This document shows positions 17,582-26,256 of a DNA stretch of 64,000 nt, one piece after another (the stretch's first letter is position 1; the number at the start of each line of letters is the position of its first letter). The notes under the pieces were generated by a model. It saw only the letters and a program-made list of their open reading frames with translations. It did not search any database and was not told the origin of the DNA. The stretch covers positions 186,001 to 250,000 of the forward strand of contig NHBK01000014.1 in the NCBI GenBank assembly GCA_002173095.1, in the 5' to 3' direction. Made by a program: the position numbers and the translations under genes. Origin of the DNA: Hyphomonadaceae bacterium TMED5 (GTDB taxonomy: Bacteria > Pseudomonadota > Alphaproteobacteria > Caulobacterales > Hyphomonadaceae).

Positions 17582-18298
17582 TTAAGCGCCAATCGCAGCG
17601 CGCTGCGCTTCAAACAATTCATTGCAGCCCTTTTGAGCGAGGCTCATCAGCGCGGCGAATTCATCTGGCGTGAAGCTGCGCTCTTCGCCCGTGCCTTGAA
17701 TCTCAATGATATTGCCGTCTGACGTCATGACGAAGTTCGCATCGACTTCGCCTTCAGAATCTTCCGGATAATCAAGGTCCAGAACCGGCACGTCTTTGTA
17801 AACGCCGCAGGAAATCGCCGCCGCCTGTGCGGTGAGCGGAGATTTTTCGATCACGCCTTCTTTGACGAGATAATTGCATGCCAGTGCCAGCGCGACATAG
17901 CCGCCCGTAATAGAGGCTGTGCGCGTGCCACCATCGGCCTGAATGACATCGCAGTCAATCGTGATCTGGTTTTCACCGAGGGCTTTCAGGTCCGTGATCG
18001 CGCGCAGAGAGCGGCCAATCAGACGCTGAATTTCCTGCGTACGGCCAGATTGCTTGCCAGCAGCAGCTTCGCGGCGGCCGCGTGTATGTGTTGCGCGCGG
18101 CAGCATGCCGTATTCGCCTGTGACCCAGCCTTCGCCTTTGCCCTTCATCCAGCCTGGAACTTTGCTTTCCCAGCTCGCCGTGCACAGCACATGCGTATTG
18201 CCGAATTTGATCAGACATGACCCTTCCGCATAGGCGTTTACGCCTGTTTCAATAGAAATGGTGCGAAGCTGGTCGGCCTGCCGTCCGGATGGGCGCAT
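17582..18298 (-). CDS. rph: Ribonuclease PH
   Basis: Phosphorolytic 3'-5' exoribonuclease that trims tRNA 3' ends. The start [19 protein letters not shown] is the family N-terminus; [20 protein letters not shown], then [19 protein letters not shown] and [17 protein letters not shown] are diagnostic. The 238-residue length is standard and no truncation of the kind found in E. coli K-12 is present. It diverges from hrcA across 145 bp, a conserved alphaproteobacterial arrangement. Confidence 0.96.
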   Translation of the reverse strand: MRPSGRQADQLRTISIETGVNAYAEGSCLIKFGNTHVLCTASWESKVPGWMKGKGEGWVTGEYGMLPRATHTRGRREAAAGKQSGRTQEIQRLIGRSLRAITDLKALGENQITIDCDVIQADGGTRTASITGGYVALALACNYLVKEGVIEKSPLTAQAAAISCGVYKDVPVLDLDYPEDSEGEVDANFVMTSDGNIIEIQGTGEERSFTPDEFAALMSLAQKGCNELFEAQRAAIGA

Positions 18299-18443
18299 AA
18301 AGAAATCTCCAATTCAAAATCGCTGCTGGTCTAAACTTGCTTGCCTGCTTCGTCCATCATGCATGCATGAAAGACTTGTATTTTCGGCAAATGGTCACAA
18401 ATCTGGGAACGCCTGAGTTTAAAAACGTTCGGACCTTTCAGAT

Positions 18444-19508
18444 ATGACCTCGCTGCAAGAGCTCGATCGTAGATCGCGAGACATTTTCAGGGCGATTGTT
18501 GAAGCCTATCTCGAAACGGGTGAGCCGGTGGGTTCGCGCACGATTTCGAAACGAGGCGTCGACCTTTCGCCAGCATCTATCCGTAATGTGATGGCGGATC
18601 TGGTGACGCTTGGCCTTTTGGATGCGCCCCATATCAGTGCGGGTCGCCAGCCAAGTCAGGCGGGCCTGCGTTTTTTCGTGGATAGTCTTCTGGAAGTCGG
18701 TGAGGTCACGGATGATGACCGTGACCAGATCGACTCGCGTCTGGCCGCTGCCGGGCGGGACATTAAAGATATTCTCTCAGAAGCCTCTGAAGTGCTGTCT
18801 GGCCTGACAGGGGGGGCGAGCCTTGTCGCATCGCCTAAGAATGATGACCCGATCCGCCAGGTGGAATTCATTCCTCTGGGGCCGGACCGTGCACTCTGTA
18901 TTCTGGTGGCCGATAGCGGCAATGTTGAGAACCGCATTATTGATTTTGGCCCGGACATCGGCCCGACGACTTTGATGGAAGCCAGCAATTATCTGACAGC
19001 GCGTATGCGTGGGCAGAGACTATCTGAAGCGCGGGCCGTCATTGAGCAGGAATTGAGTGAAAAGCGCGCGCAATTGGATGCCGCTGCGGCTAATCTCATC
19101 CGGCTGGGTGTGGTGGAATGGACCGGTGAAGAACCCGAGCGCGGGCGGTCTTTAATCGTGCGTGGACGTGCAAATCTTCTGGAATCGGCCAGCGCAAAGC
19201 ATGATCTGGACCGTATCGGGCATCTGTTTGATGAACTTGAGCGGAAAAAAAGCATGCTCGAAGTGCTTGATTCTACACGGGATGCAGCCGGTGCGCGCAT
19301 TTTTATCGGGTCTGAGAACTCTCTCTTCTCACTTTCGGGTTCCAGCCTGATCGTATCTTCCTATATGAACAGCGACCGAAAGATTGTGGGTGCGCTGGGC
19401 GTGATCGGACCAACGAGTTTGAATTATGCCCGCGTAATTCCCATGGTGAACTACACAGCCAAAGTGGTAGGCCAGATTATTGATGGCCGCCAGAAACGGG
19501 ACGGATAA
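18444..19508 (+). CDS. hrcA: Heat-inducible transcription repressor HrcA
   Basis: HrcA binds CIRCE operators and represses chaperone genes. The winged-helix N-terminus is clear (LDRRSRDIFRAIVEAYLETG, then PVGSRTISKRG and SPASIRNVMADL), followed by the GAF-like sensing domain with SAGRQPSQAGLRFFVD. The 354 residues match the family. grpE follows after two bases, an operon conserved in the class. I saw no CIRCE palindrome in this window (its core is TTAGCACTC-N9-GAGTGCTAA), so its targets, presumably groESL, lie elsewhere. The ATG lacks a strong Shine-Dalgarno. Confidence 0.95.
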   Translation: MTSLQELDRRSRDIFRAIVEAYLETGEPVGSRTISKRGVDLSPASIRNVMADLVTLGLLDAPHISAGRQPSQAGLRFFVDSLLEVGEVTDDDRDQIDSRLAAAGRDIKDILSEASEVLSGLTGGASLVASPKNDDPIRQVEFIPLGPDRALCILVADSGNVENRIIDFGPDIGPTTLMEASNYLTARMRGQRLSEARAVIEQELSEKRAQLDAAAANLIRLGVVEWTGEEPERGRSLIVRGRANLLESASAKHDLDRIGHLFDELERKKSMLEVLDSTRDAAGARIFIGSENSLFSLSGSSLIVSSYMNSDRKIVGALGVIGPTSLNYARVIPMVNYTAKVVGQIIDGRQKRDG

Positions 19509-19510
19509 GT

Positions 19511-20107
19511 ATGAGTGACGCGAAAGAGCCACAGGACGAAGTTGATCTGAGCGAAGCAGCGCAGGACATGGCTGAGGCGATGGAAGCGGCTGCGAACGAG
19601 ATGGATAACAAGGCCGCCGAAGACGAAATGTCTCTTGAGCAGCGTTTCCAGATGCTCGCAGAAGAGAACGCAAACCTGAAAGATCAGGTTTTGCGCGCCC
19701 ATGCCGAAATGGATAATATCCGCAAGCGTGCAGACCGTCAGGTCGCTGAAACGCGGGTATATGCGGTTGAGAAGTTTGCAGGCGATCTTCTGCCGGTTTC
19801 TGACAACTTCGCCCGCGCGCTGGATGCGCTGCCAGAGAGCGAACGTGAAGGCCTGTCTGATGCGGGTAAAAACCTGCTGGTCGGCGTTGAAGCGATCCAG
19901 AAAGAACTCCACGCGGCGCTCGCGCGTCATGGTGTGACGGCAATTCATGCTGAACCGGGCTCTGATTTCGATCCGAACCTTCATCAGGCTGTGAGCCAGA
20001 TCCCGTCTGAACATCCATCTGGCAAGGTCGCTGCGACCTTCCAGACCGGTTGGAAGATTGGTAATCGCACGCTCCGCGCCGCTATGGTGGCGGTCAGCGC
20101 GGGTTAA
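19511..20107 (+). CDS. grpE: Nucleotide exchange factor GrpE
   Basis: Cochaperone releasing ADP from DnaK. The acidic, probably disordered N-terminus (about 1-38) leads into a long coiled coil (EENANLKDQVLRAHAEMDNI), then RKRADRQVAETRVYAVEKFA and the beta domain with PGSDFDPNLHQAV and GWKIGNRTLRAAMVAVS. Length 198 residues. It starts two bases after hrcA and ends at an intrinsic terminator (20141-20169), so hrcA-grpE is a two-gene operon separate from dnaK-dnaJ, which is about 4 kb away. Confidence 0.96.
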   Translation: MSDAKEPQDEVDLSEAAQDMAEAMEAAANEMDNKAAEDEMSLEQRFQMLAEENANLKDQVLRAHAEMDNIRKRADRQVAETRVYAVEKFAGDLLPVSDNFARALDALPESEREGLSDAGKNLLVGVEAIQKELHAALARHGVTAIHAEPGSDFDPNLHQAVSQIPSEHPSGKVAATFQTGWKIGNRTLRAAMVAVSAG

Positions 20108-20140
20108 ACGTCTGCCCGTATAAAACGACCACAAAATCAG

Positions 20141-20169
20141 CACCCTCGTATCAACGAGGGTGTTTTTTT
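20141..20169 (+). terminator. Intrinsic terminator after grpE
   Basis: CACCCTCGT (20141-20149) pairs perfectly with ACGAGGGTG (20154-20162) across a four-base loop, followed by seven T residues. It closes the hrcA-grpE operon. Confidence 0.92.
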
Positions 20170-20231
20170 ATGGAAGACTCGCGCGCCGGGGAAAACTCCG
20201 CCAAGCTATGATGGCACGGGAGAGGGCACGC

Positions 20232-21584
20232 ATGGAAATTCTGACAATCATTCCACCTATTGCGGCGATTGTAGTCGCCATTGTCTGGCGCAATGTTTAT
20301 GCGGCGCTTCTGGTCGCGCTTTTCCTGTCTGAGACACTGATTGCGAGCTTCAATCCGGGGCTTGGCCTTTTGGGCGTAATCGACCGGAATGTGGCTGTCT
20401 TTGAAAGCGCCTATAATACGCAGATCCTGATTTTCTGCCTGATGATCGGTTCGTTGATTGCCTTCATGCGGGATTCTGGCGGCGTCTCCGCCATGGCGCA
20501 CATGCTGATCCGTTCAGGCATTGCGGGCAGTCGGCGCAAAGCAGAGCTGGCTGTTGCGGCGACTGGAACGGTCGTTTTCATTGAGACGAATGTGAGCCTT
20601 CTCTCATCGGGTGTTCTTGGCCGCCCGCTCTATGACAGCCATGGCCTCTCACGTGAGCGTTTGGCGTATATCATCGACTCCACCTCTGCGCCGGTGAGCG
20701 TGCTGATCTTGTTAAATGGATGGGGTGCCTATGCGCTGAGCCTTGTGGCCGATTATGGTTTTGACCAGCCGCTGAATGTGGTGCTCGGTTCAATTCCGTG
20801 GAATTTCTACGCTATTCTCACGCTGTTCGGCGTTTATTTCACGGCGATCTCCGGAAAAGTATTTGGCCCGCTGAAAACCGCAGATGAGAAAGTCAGCGGC
20901 GTTACGGAAGCCGGGCCAGAGCCAACAAAAGCCATTTATATGTGGCTGCCGCTGGTGGTGATGGTTGCGGGGGCTTTGTCCTTCATGGCCTGGACAGGCA
21001 ATGGCAGCATTACCGATGGCGATGGCGCGAAATCCATTCTCTGGGCAATCGCTCTCGCCATTGTCGTTGCGGGTGGCCTGTTATTCTTCAACAAGGTTTA
21101 TACCGGCCAGCAATTGCAGGAAAAAGCCTTTGAGGGCATTGGCGAAATGGTGCCAATGGTCACCGTGCTTCTGATGTCGATTGCGCTTGGCGGTTCGCTA
21201 AAGGCGCTGGGAACGGGGGATTATATTGCCTCGATTGCGGCGGGTTCTATTCCAGCCTTTACCGTGCCGGTGATTATGTTCATCGCTGCGGCACTCACCA
21301 GTTTTATGACCGGAACCAGCTGGGGCACATATGGCATTCTGGTGCCTATCGCTATGCCGCTGGCAAGTGCGCTCGGTGTGCCGCCATCTCTGGCGTTGGC
21401 GGCTGTTCTGGGTGGCGGCGTATTTGGTGACCATAGCTCGCCAATCTCCGACACATCGCTCATTGCCAGCGTCGCATCGGGGTCTGAACATCTCTCACAC
21501 GTGCGCACACAGCTGCCATACGCATTGGCCATGGGCGGTGTCGCATGCGTGCTTTATCTGATTGCAGGTCTTTTTGCCTCATAA
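20232..21584 (+). CDS. NhaC-family Na+/H+ antiporter
   Basis: A 450-residue polytopic membrane protein. It has FIETNVSLLSSGVLG early on, the conserved SFMTGTSWGTYGILVPIAMP block, and FGDHSSPISDTSLIASVASG near the C-terminus, a hallmark of the NhaC family. Such proteins exchange Na+ for H+; some relatives exchange organic acids, so substrate is tentative. ATG 20232 has an excellent GGAGAGGG site six bases upstream; the longer frame from 20160 begins inside the grpE terminator and is rejected. Single-gene unit. Confidence 0.88.
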   Translation: MEILTIIPPIAAIVVAIVWRNVYAALLVALFLSETLIASFNPGLGLLGVIDRNVAVFESAYNTQILIFCLMIGSLIAFMRDSGGVSAMAHMLIRSGIAGSRRKAELAVAATGTVVFIETNVSLLSSGVLGRPLYDSHGLSRERLAYIIDSTSAPVSVLILLNGWGAYALSLVADYGFDQPLNVVLGSIPWNFYAILTLFGVYFTAISGKVFGPLKTADEKVSGVTEAGPEPTKAIYMWLPLVVMVAGALSFMAWTGNGSITDGDGAKSILWAIALAIVVAGGLLFFNKVYTGQQLQEKAFEGIGEMVPMVTVLLMSIALGGSLKALGTGDYIASIAAGSIPAFTVPVIMFIAAALTSFMTGTSWGTYGILVPIAMPLASALGVPPSLALAAVLGGGVFGDHSSPISDTSLIASVASGSEHLSHVRTQLPYALAMGGVACVLYLIAGLFAS

Positions 21585-21666
21585 GGATGGGTTACCAAAA
21601 GGTGTGTACTTGTCTTTTGGTTATATATGGGCATTTTCTCCTCATACTATTTGAAGGAGATGTGCG

Positions 21667-22473
21667 ATGACCCGCATGCCAACCTATTACATTCCACATG
21701 GTGGCGGCCCGTGTTTCTTCATGGACACGCCTCCAGGAATCCCAACTGACACCTGGGACAGCATGGCTGAATTCCTGCGGAATTTGCCATCTGATCTGCC
21801 AGAACCGCCTAAGGCGATTGTCGTCATTTCAGCGCACTGGATGACCGATGTGCCAACAATGATCACGTCTGAAGCGCCTCCGCTTCTGTATGATTATTAT
21901 GGTTTTCCGGAGCACACGTATAAGCTGACCTACCCGGCGCCGGGTGCGCCGAAGCTCGCCGAACGTGTGTCTGGTCTTCTGAATGAGGCTGGTTTTGAAA
22001 CCGCAAGCGAGACGAAGCGCGGTCTCGATCATGGCGTCTTCATTCCGTTCAAAGTCATCTATCCGGACGCTGATATTCCGATCCTTCAGCTCTCCATGCT
22101 GAAAACGGAAGATGCCGCTGAACATATCCGCATGGGTGAGGCGCTGGCCCCACTTCGCGATGAGGGCATTCTGATTGTTGGGTCCGGGCTCAGCTATCAC
22201 AATCTGCGCCATTTCTTCCATCAGCCTTTGGCGCATGACCAGACATCAAAAGCCTTTGATGACTGGCTGACAGACGCATCGACAGCAGATGTCGACCGTG
22301 AAGCGAAAATGTCGAAATGGCAGGCTGCGCCGGGCGCGCGAGCCTGTCATCCGACCTCTGAACATCTGCTTCCGGTATTCATTGCGGCGGGCGCTGCAAA
22401 GGGAGAAACCGGCAGCCAGGTCTTTTCAGACTGGGTTCTGGGGAAAGCCGTTTCCGGCTACCGGTTCGGGTAA
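21667..22473 (+). CDS. LigB/DODA-type extradiol dioxygenase (YgiD-like)
   Basis: A 268-residue member of the class III extradiol ring-cleavage dioxygenase family. Metal-ligand motifs visible are YYIPHGGGP (His11), VVISAHWM, and RGLDHGVFIPFKV; GSGLSYHNLRHF follows. The family includes 4,5-DOPA dioxygenase and E. coli YgiD; the natural substrate here is unknown and no aromatic catabolic genes are nearby. AAGGAGATGTGCG gives a good ribosome binding site. A short inverted repeat, ACCAAAAG (21594-21601) with CTTTTGGT (21614-21621), lies upstream. Confidence 0.88.
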   Translation: MTRMPTYYIPHGGGPCFFMDTPPGIPTDTWDSMAEFLRNLPSDLPEPPKAIVVISAHWMTDVPTMITSEAPPLLYDYYGFPEHTYKLTYPAPGAPKLAERVSGLLNEAGFETASETKRGLDHGVFIPFKVIYPDADIPILQLSMLKTEDAAEHIRMGEALAPLRDEGILIVGSGLSYHNLRHFFHQPLAHDQTSKAFDDWLTDASTADVDREAKMSKWQAAPGARACHPTSEHLLPVFIAAGAAKGETGSQVFSDWVLGKAVSGYRFG

Positions 22474-22627
22474 TTCTGAGCGGGCGCGAAAGCGCCCGTC
22501 TCTCTAAAAGTCGGGAAATTGCAGTTAATATTCAATTCGCTCGCTAAGCCGGGTAAAATGCAATTTCCGCATGCTCGAAGGCATCTGCCAAATGGATTTA
22601 TAGGAACATCCCCGTCAGGAGACTGGT

Positions 22628-22783
22628 ATGTTCGGCGCTATTTCAGGTCAGATTTCAAATGCTGTGCGCGGCATAAAAGACCGCACCGGCAAATGGAGCA
22701 CCCGGAAAATGGTGCTGTTTTGCCTCCTGACCTGCGGTGCTTTCTGGGCGCTTTTGATCTTTATCGTGCTGAAGTTTTTCTAA
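22628..22783 (+). CDS. Small single-helix membrane protein, 51 residues
   Basis: A short gene with a strong Shine-Dalgarno (AGGAG at 22617-22621, six bases from the ATG). The N-terminal half is basic and polar (AVRGIKDRTGKWSTRK); the C-terminal half is one hydrophobic helix (VLFCLLTCGAFWALLIFIVL), giving an inside-positive topology. No family recognised. The stop codon overlaps the stop of the convergent DUF2061 gene by four bases. The ribosome binding site, amphipathic layout and tight fit to the neighbour argue for a real gene; function unknown. Confidence 0.65.
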   Translation: MFGAISGQISNAVRGIKDRTGKWSTRKMVLFCLLTCGAFWALLIFIVLKFF

Positions 22784-22995
22784 GCTGCGTGAAATTGCCC
22801 GTGATCGCTTGATGCGGCAGTTTTTCTATCTTCTGCCCGTTTCCAGATCCGCTCATGAAATGTGTAGGCAATGGTTTGCACGGCAGGTTCGATCAGGCCG
22901 ATAGCCAGCGCTGCATGCCAATTGCGCGTAAGGGCAAAGGCCACCGCGACTGCGACGGTTAAGTGCATCAGGCCATAAGTAACTGTTTTCAGCAT
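22780..22995 (-). CDS. DUF2061-like small membrane protein
   Basis: A 71-residue protein with two predicted helices (about 8-24 and 29-46) and the segment NWHAALAIGLIEPAVQTIAYTFHERIW, cited here only as NWHAALAIGLIEP and YTFHERIW; both resemble the DUF2061 pattern of a glycine-rich turn followed by a helix ending in HERxW. Function unknown. ATG 22995 is chosen because GGAG lies six bases upstream. It is convergent with the 51-residue membrane protein gene. Confidence 0.7.
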   Translation of the reverse strand: MLKTVTYGLMHLTVAVAVAFALTRNWHAALAIGLIEPAVQTIAYTFHERIWKRAEDRKTAASSDHGQFHAA

Positions 22996-23081
22996 TCCGA
23001 ACTCCATCCGTGTCACAAGAGACAACGGATGTAAGATGGTTTAGTTGCGACTAAGTCTCAAATTTAAAATACAAATATCTG

Positions 23082-23687
23082 CTATAAAGCTTTTCTTAGG
23101 GTGAGGTTGATCCGTCCGCCCTGTTTCAGAAGCGAAGATGTGCCGGGATAGATGCGGTCTATGCCGTGATAGGCCAGCCGGTCTTCGCCTTTCAGCATCA
23201 TCACATCGCCAGAACGCAGTTTAAACGACTGGGTTTTCCCGCCCCTTTTGGTCGTGCCCAACCGGAACAGCGCCGTATCGCCAAGAGAGATAGAAAGAAC
23301 CGGCACGGAGAAATCCTGCTCATCGCGGTCCTGATGAAGGCCCATTTTTGCCTCCGGCCCGTAATAATTGCACAGGCACACATCGGGTTCGGGCTGGTCT
23401 GGCAAAAGTGAAGCCCAGACTTTGAGAATAGATTCTGGAATTTGAGGCCAGCTGGAACCAGTGACTGGGTGAGTTGGCTGATAGCGATACCCTTTGGCAT
23501 CGCTCATCCAGCCAGCTTTTCCGAAATTGGTCATGCGAACAGACATGGATTTACCCGTACGCGGCATGGTTGGCGTATAAAGCGGCGCATCAGGAATCTG
23601 CGCGCGCACATCTTCCAGAACCGCCAATTGTTCGTCGACGGAGAGAAAATCGGGAAAAATTTCTGTGCCGTTTGGATTAATCTGCAT
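23082..23687 (-). CDS. alkB: AlkB-like 2-oxoglutarate/Fe(II) dioxygenase
   Basis: DNA/RNA dealkylation enzyme removing 1-methyladenine- and 3-methylcytosine-type damage. The 201-residue frame from ATG 23687 has PRTGKSMSVRMTNFG and the metal triad His118-x-Asp120 (GLHQDRDEQ) with His174 (AYHGIDRIYPG). The C-terminal RINLTLR (192-198) supplies the 2-oxoglutarate-binding arginine and the RxNxTxR motif. The frame is open upstream to 23840, but that extension runs through the dnaK promoter on the other strand and adds nothing family-like, so the shorter start is preferred. Confidence 0.92.
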   Translation of the reverse strand: MQINPNGTEIFPDFLSVDEQLAVLEDVRAQIPDAPLYTPTMPRTGKSMSVRMTNFGKAGWMSDAKGYRYQPTHPVTGSSWPQIPESILKVWASLLPDQPEPDVCLCNYYGPEAKMGLHQDRDEQDFSVPVLSISLGDTALFRLGTTKRGGKTQSFKLRSGDVMMLKGEDRLAYHGIDRIYPGTSSLLKQGGRINLTLRKAL

Positions 23688-23779
23688 CAAATTTTCCGGA
23701 GAATCGCGGGCTTTTCCCAGCTTATATGGCCCTTCAGCAGCCAAAATCACATTTTCGCGATAGCAAAATGCATTGATGC

Positions 23780-23807
23780 CTTGAGCCTTCCGATTCTTTA
23801 CCCATAT
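23780..23807 (+). promoter_or_regulatory. Sigma32-type heat-shock promoter for dnaK
   Basis: CTTGAG at 23780-23785 and CCCATAT at 23801-23807, separated by 15 bases, match the sigma32 consensus (CTTGAA / CCCCATnT). The predicted start, near 23814, gives a leader of about 110 bases before dnaK. Confidence 0.75.
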
Positions 23808-23820
23808 CTCGCCAGAAGCC

Positions 23821-23839
23821 TGAGGAGAAATGCTCCTCA
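23821..23839 (+). other. Stem-loop at the predicted 5' end of the dnaK mRNA
   Basis: TGAGGAG and CTCCTCA form a perfect 7-bp stem with an AAATG loop. Counted from the predicted sigma32 start it occupies roughly +8 to +26, where 5' stem-loops often protect mRNA from decay. It is 84 bp before the start codon, so it does not mask the ribosome binding site. Confidence 0.55.
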
Positions 23840-23922
23840 AGTATCCATAGAGTCATCAGGCTAAGGTGCCGCTTGGCGGGCCGAAAAGACGGCTTGTTGG
23901 CGGCTAACCAGAGGATTGTAGA

Positions 23923-25839
23923 ATGGGAAAAATTATTGGTATCGACCTTGGTACGACAAACTCTTGCGTCGCGGTTATGGACGGCAAGGATGCCAAGGTA
24001 ATTGAAAACGCTGAAGGCGCACGCACCACGCCATCCGTGGTCGCGTTCTCTGAAGGTGGTGAACGGCTGATCGGCATGCCTGCACGGCGCCAGGCTGTTA
24101 CGAACCCGGAACAGACCTTCTTTGCGATTAAGCGTCTGATCGGTCGTACATTCGACGACAAGACCGTACAAAAAGACAAAGCGCTCGTTCCTTACGAGAT
24201 CACCAAAGGTCCAAGCGGCGACGCATGGATCAAAGGTCGCGACAAAGACTATTCTCCGCAGGAAGTGTCGTCTTTCATTCTGACGAAGATGAAAGAGACC
24301 GCTGAAGCGTATCTTGGCGAGAAAGTCACTCAGGCGGTTATCACCGTTCCTGCTTATTTTAACGACGCTCAGCGTCAGGCGACAAAAGACGCTGGTAAAA
24401 TCGCCGGTCTTGAAGTTCTGCGCATCATTAACGAGCCGACAGCGGCTGCGCTGGCTTACGGCCTCGATAAAGCGTCCGAAAACAAAACCATCGCGGTTTA
24501 TGACCTCGGCGGCGGTACGTTCGACGTATCCATCCTCGAGATTGGTGACGGCGTATTCGAAGTTCTCTCCACAAACGGTGATACATTCCTTGGTGGTGAA
24601 GACTTTGACATTCGTATCGTCGACTATCTGGCTGATGAGTTCAAAAAAGAGAACGGCATCGACCTGAAGACCGACAAAATGGCTCTTCAGCGTCTGAAAG
24701 ACGAAGCTGAGAAAGCGAAAAAAGAGCTCTCTTCTGCGTCTCAGTATGAAGTGAACCTGCCATTCATCACGGCTGATGCGACCGGTCCTAAGCACCTCAA
24801 CATCAAACTCTCCCGTGCGAAGTTTGAGAGCCTGGTTGAAGACCTCGTAAAGCGTACGATTGAGCCTTGTAAGAAAGCTCTGTCTGACGCTGGTAAATCT
24901 GCTGGCGAGATCGACGATGTCGTTCTGGTTGGTGGTATGACGCGTATGCCTGCTGTTCAGGAAGCCGTGAAGAAGTTCTTCGGCCGTGAGCCGCACAAAG
25001 GTGTGAACCCGGACGAAGTTGTTGCACTCGGTGCTGCTATTCAGGCCGGCGTTCTGCAGGGCGACGTTAAAGACGTTGTTCTTCTCGACGTCACGCCTCT
25101 GTCTCTCGGTATCGAAACGCTGGGTGGTGTCTTCACCCGTCTGATCGACCGTAACACGACTATCCCAACGAAGAAGTCTCAGGTCTTCTCTACAGCTGAC
25201 GACAATCAGCCAGCTGTGACGATCCGCGTCTTCCAGGGTGAGCGTGAGATGGCTGCAGACAACAAAATCCTCGGCCAGTTCAACCTTGAAGGTATTCCAC
25301 CAGCACCGCGCGGCATGCCACAGATTGAAGTGACTTTCGATATTGATGCGAACGGTATTGTTGCCGTGTCTGCAAAAGACAAAGCGACAAACAAAGAGCA
25401 GCGCATCACCATTCAGGCCAATGGCGGTCTGTCTGATGATGAAATCAACAATATGATGAAAGACGCTGAAGCGAACGCATCTGCAGACAAAGAGCGCCGT
25501 GAACTGGTTGAAGCGAAAAACAACGCTGAAGCTATGGTTCACTCAACCGAGAAGCAGCTCGCAGAGCATGGCGACAAGGTTGACGCATCTGTCAAAGGCG
25601 AAATCGAAGCTGCGATGGAAGACCTGAAAACGGCTGCTGAAAGTGAAAACCTGGAAGACATTCAGGCGAAAACTCAAGCGCTTATGCAAGCTAGCATGAA
25701 ACTGGGTGAGGCGATTTATGCTTCCGCTCAGGACGAAGGCGAAGCTGCTGCAGCGTCTGATGCCGCAAAAGATGCTGCTGATGACGATGTGATTGATGCA
25801 GACTTTGAAGATGTCGGCGACGACAAACGCTCTGCGTAA
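23923..25839 (+). CDS. dnaK: Chaperone DnaK (Hsp70)
   Basis: ATP-dependent Hsp70 working with DnaJ and GrpE. The actin-like ATPase domain opens [32 protein letters not shown] and [13 protein letters not shown] are the phosphate and adenosine loops. [14 protein letters not shown] starts the substrate domain after the linker VVLLD. The lid ends in an acidic tail with [12 protein letters not shown]. Length 638 residues. AGAGGA precedes the ATG by eight bases. Transcription is predicted from a sigma32-type promoter 116-143 bp upstream; the order dnaK, small secreted gene, dnaJ follows on the same strand. Confidence 0.98.
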   Translation: MGKIIGIDLGTTNSCVAVMDGKDAKVIENAEGARTTPSVVAFSEGGERLIGMPARRQAVTNPEQTFFAIKRLIGRTFDDKTVQKDKALVPYEITKGPSGDAWIKGRDKDYSPQEVSSFILTKMKETAEAYLGEKVTQAVITVPAYFNDAQRQATKDAGKIAGLEVLRIINEPTAAALAYGLDKASENKTIAVYDLGGGTFDVSILEIGDGVFEVLSTNGDTFLGGEDFDIRIVDYLADEFKKENGIDLKTDKMALQRLKDEAEKAKKELSSASQYEVNLPFITADATGPKHLNIKLSRAKFESLVEDLVKRTIEPCKKALSDAGKSAGEIDDVVLVGGMTRMPAVQEAVKKFFGREPHKGVNPDEVVALGAAIQAGVLQGDVKDVVLLDVTPLSLGIETLGGVFTRLIDRNTTIPTKKSQVFSTADDNQPAVTIRVFQGEREMAADNKILGQFNLEGIPPAPRGMPQIEVTFDIDANGIVAVSAKDKATNKEQRITIQANGGLSDDEINNMMKDAEANASADKERRELVEAKNNAEAMVHSTEKQLAEHGDKVDASVKGEIEAAMEDLKTAAESENLEDIQAKTQALMQASMKLGEAIYASAQDEGEAAAASDAAKDAADDDVIDADFEDVGDDKRSA

Positions 25840-25874
25840 TCATTCGATCATCTGATCAGAAAAGGGCAGGCGAC

Positions 25875-26225
25875 ATGACCAGATTTCGATACATTCTTAT
25901 GAGTGTTCCGGCTCTGGCCCTGTCGCTGGGCAGCCTTCCGGCGAGTGCGGCACGCGCACTGGATGCCGATGATGCTGCCCTTTGCTCGGCTGCGATGGAT
26001 CTCGCACGGGATCGCGTGGCTGTTTCTTTTTCCGATCAGGCGAAATTTATCCGGGCCTCAGACTGGTTTACCGCGCGCGGCGTGGCGCTGAACGAGGCCT
26101 GGTTCACAGAACAACTCGAAATCTACACCGACGCGCTGACTGAAGCGCGCGACAATGGTGATCCGCAATTTGCCACCACTGTGAACGGGTGTGAGACCTA
26201 TTTCAATACGAGCCGGACAGAGTAG
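25875..26225 (+). CDS. Small exported protein of unknown function between dnaK and dnaJ
   Basis: A 116-residue protein with a signal peptide (ILMSVPALALSLGSLP, predicted cleavage after ASA at about residue 25). The mature part is helical, with two cysteines (Cys37 and a C-terminal Cys in NGCETYF) that could form a disulfide in the periplasm. No family recognised. It lies 35 bp after dnaK and 31 bp before dnaJ, so it is probably carried on the heat-shock transcript. GGGCAGG precedes the ATG. A periplasmic stress role is possible but only by position. Confidence 0.65.
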   Translation: MTRFRYILMSVPALALSLGSLPASAARALDADDAALCSAAMDLARDRVAVSFSDQAKFIRASDWFTARGVALNEAWFTEQLEIYTDALTEARDNGDPQFATTVNGCETYFNTSRTE

Positions 26226-26256
26226 CCGGCCATGTTCGCACTCCAGGGACTGACCA

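Noticed and set aside
20160-20231. Upstream start extension for the NhaC gene
   Set aside because: It begins inside the grpE terminator; ATG 20232 has a GGAGAGGG site.
23734-25542. A 602-codon open frame antisense to dnaK and alkB
   Set aside because: It mirrors the strongly biased codons of dnaK on the other strand, has no family-like motifs and is Arg/His/Phe-rich as expected of an antisense shadow.
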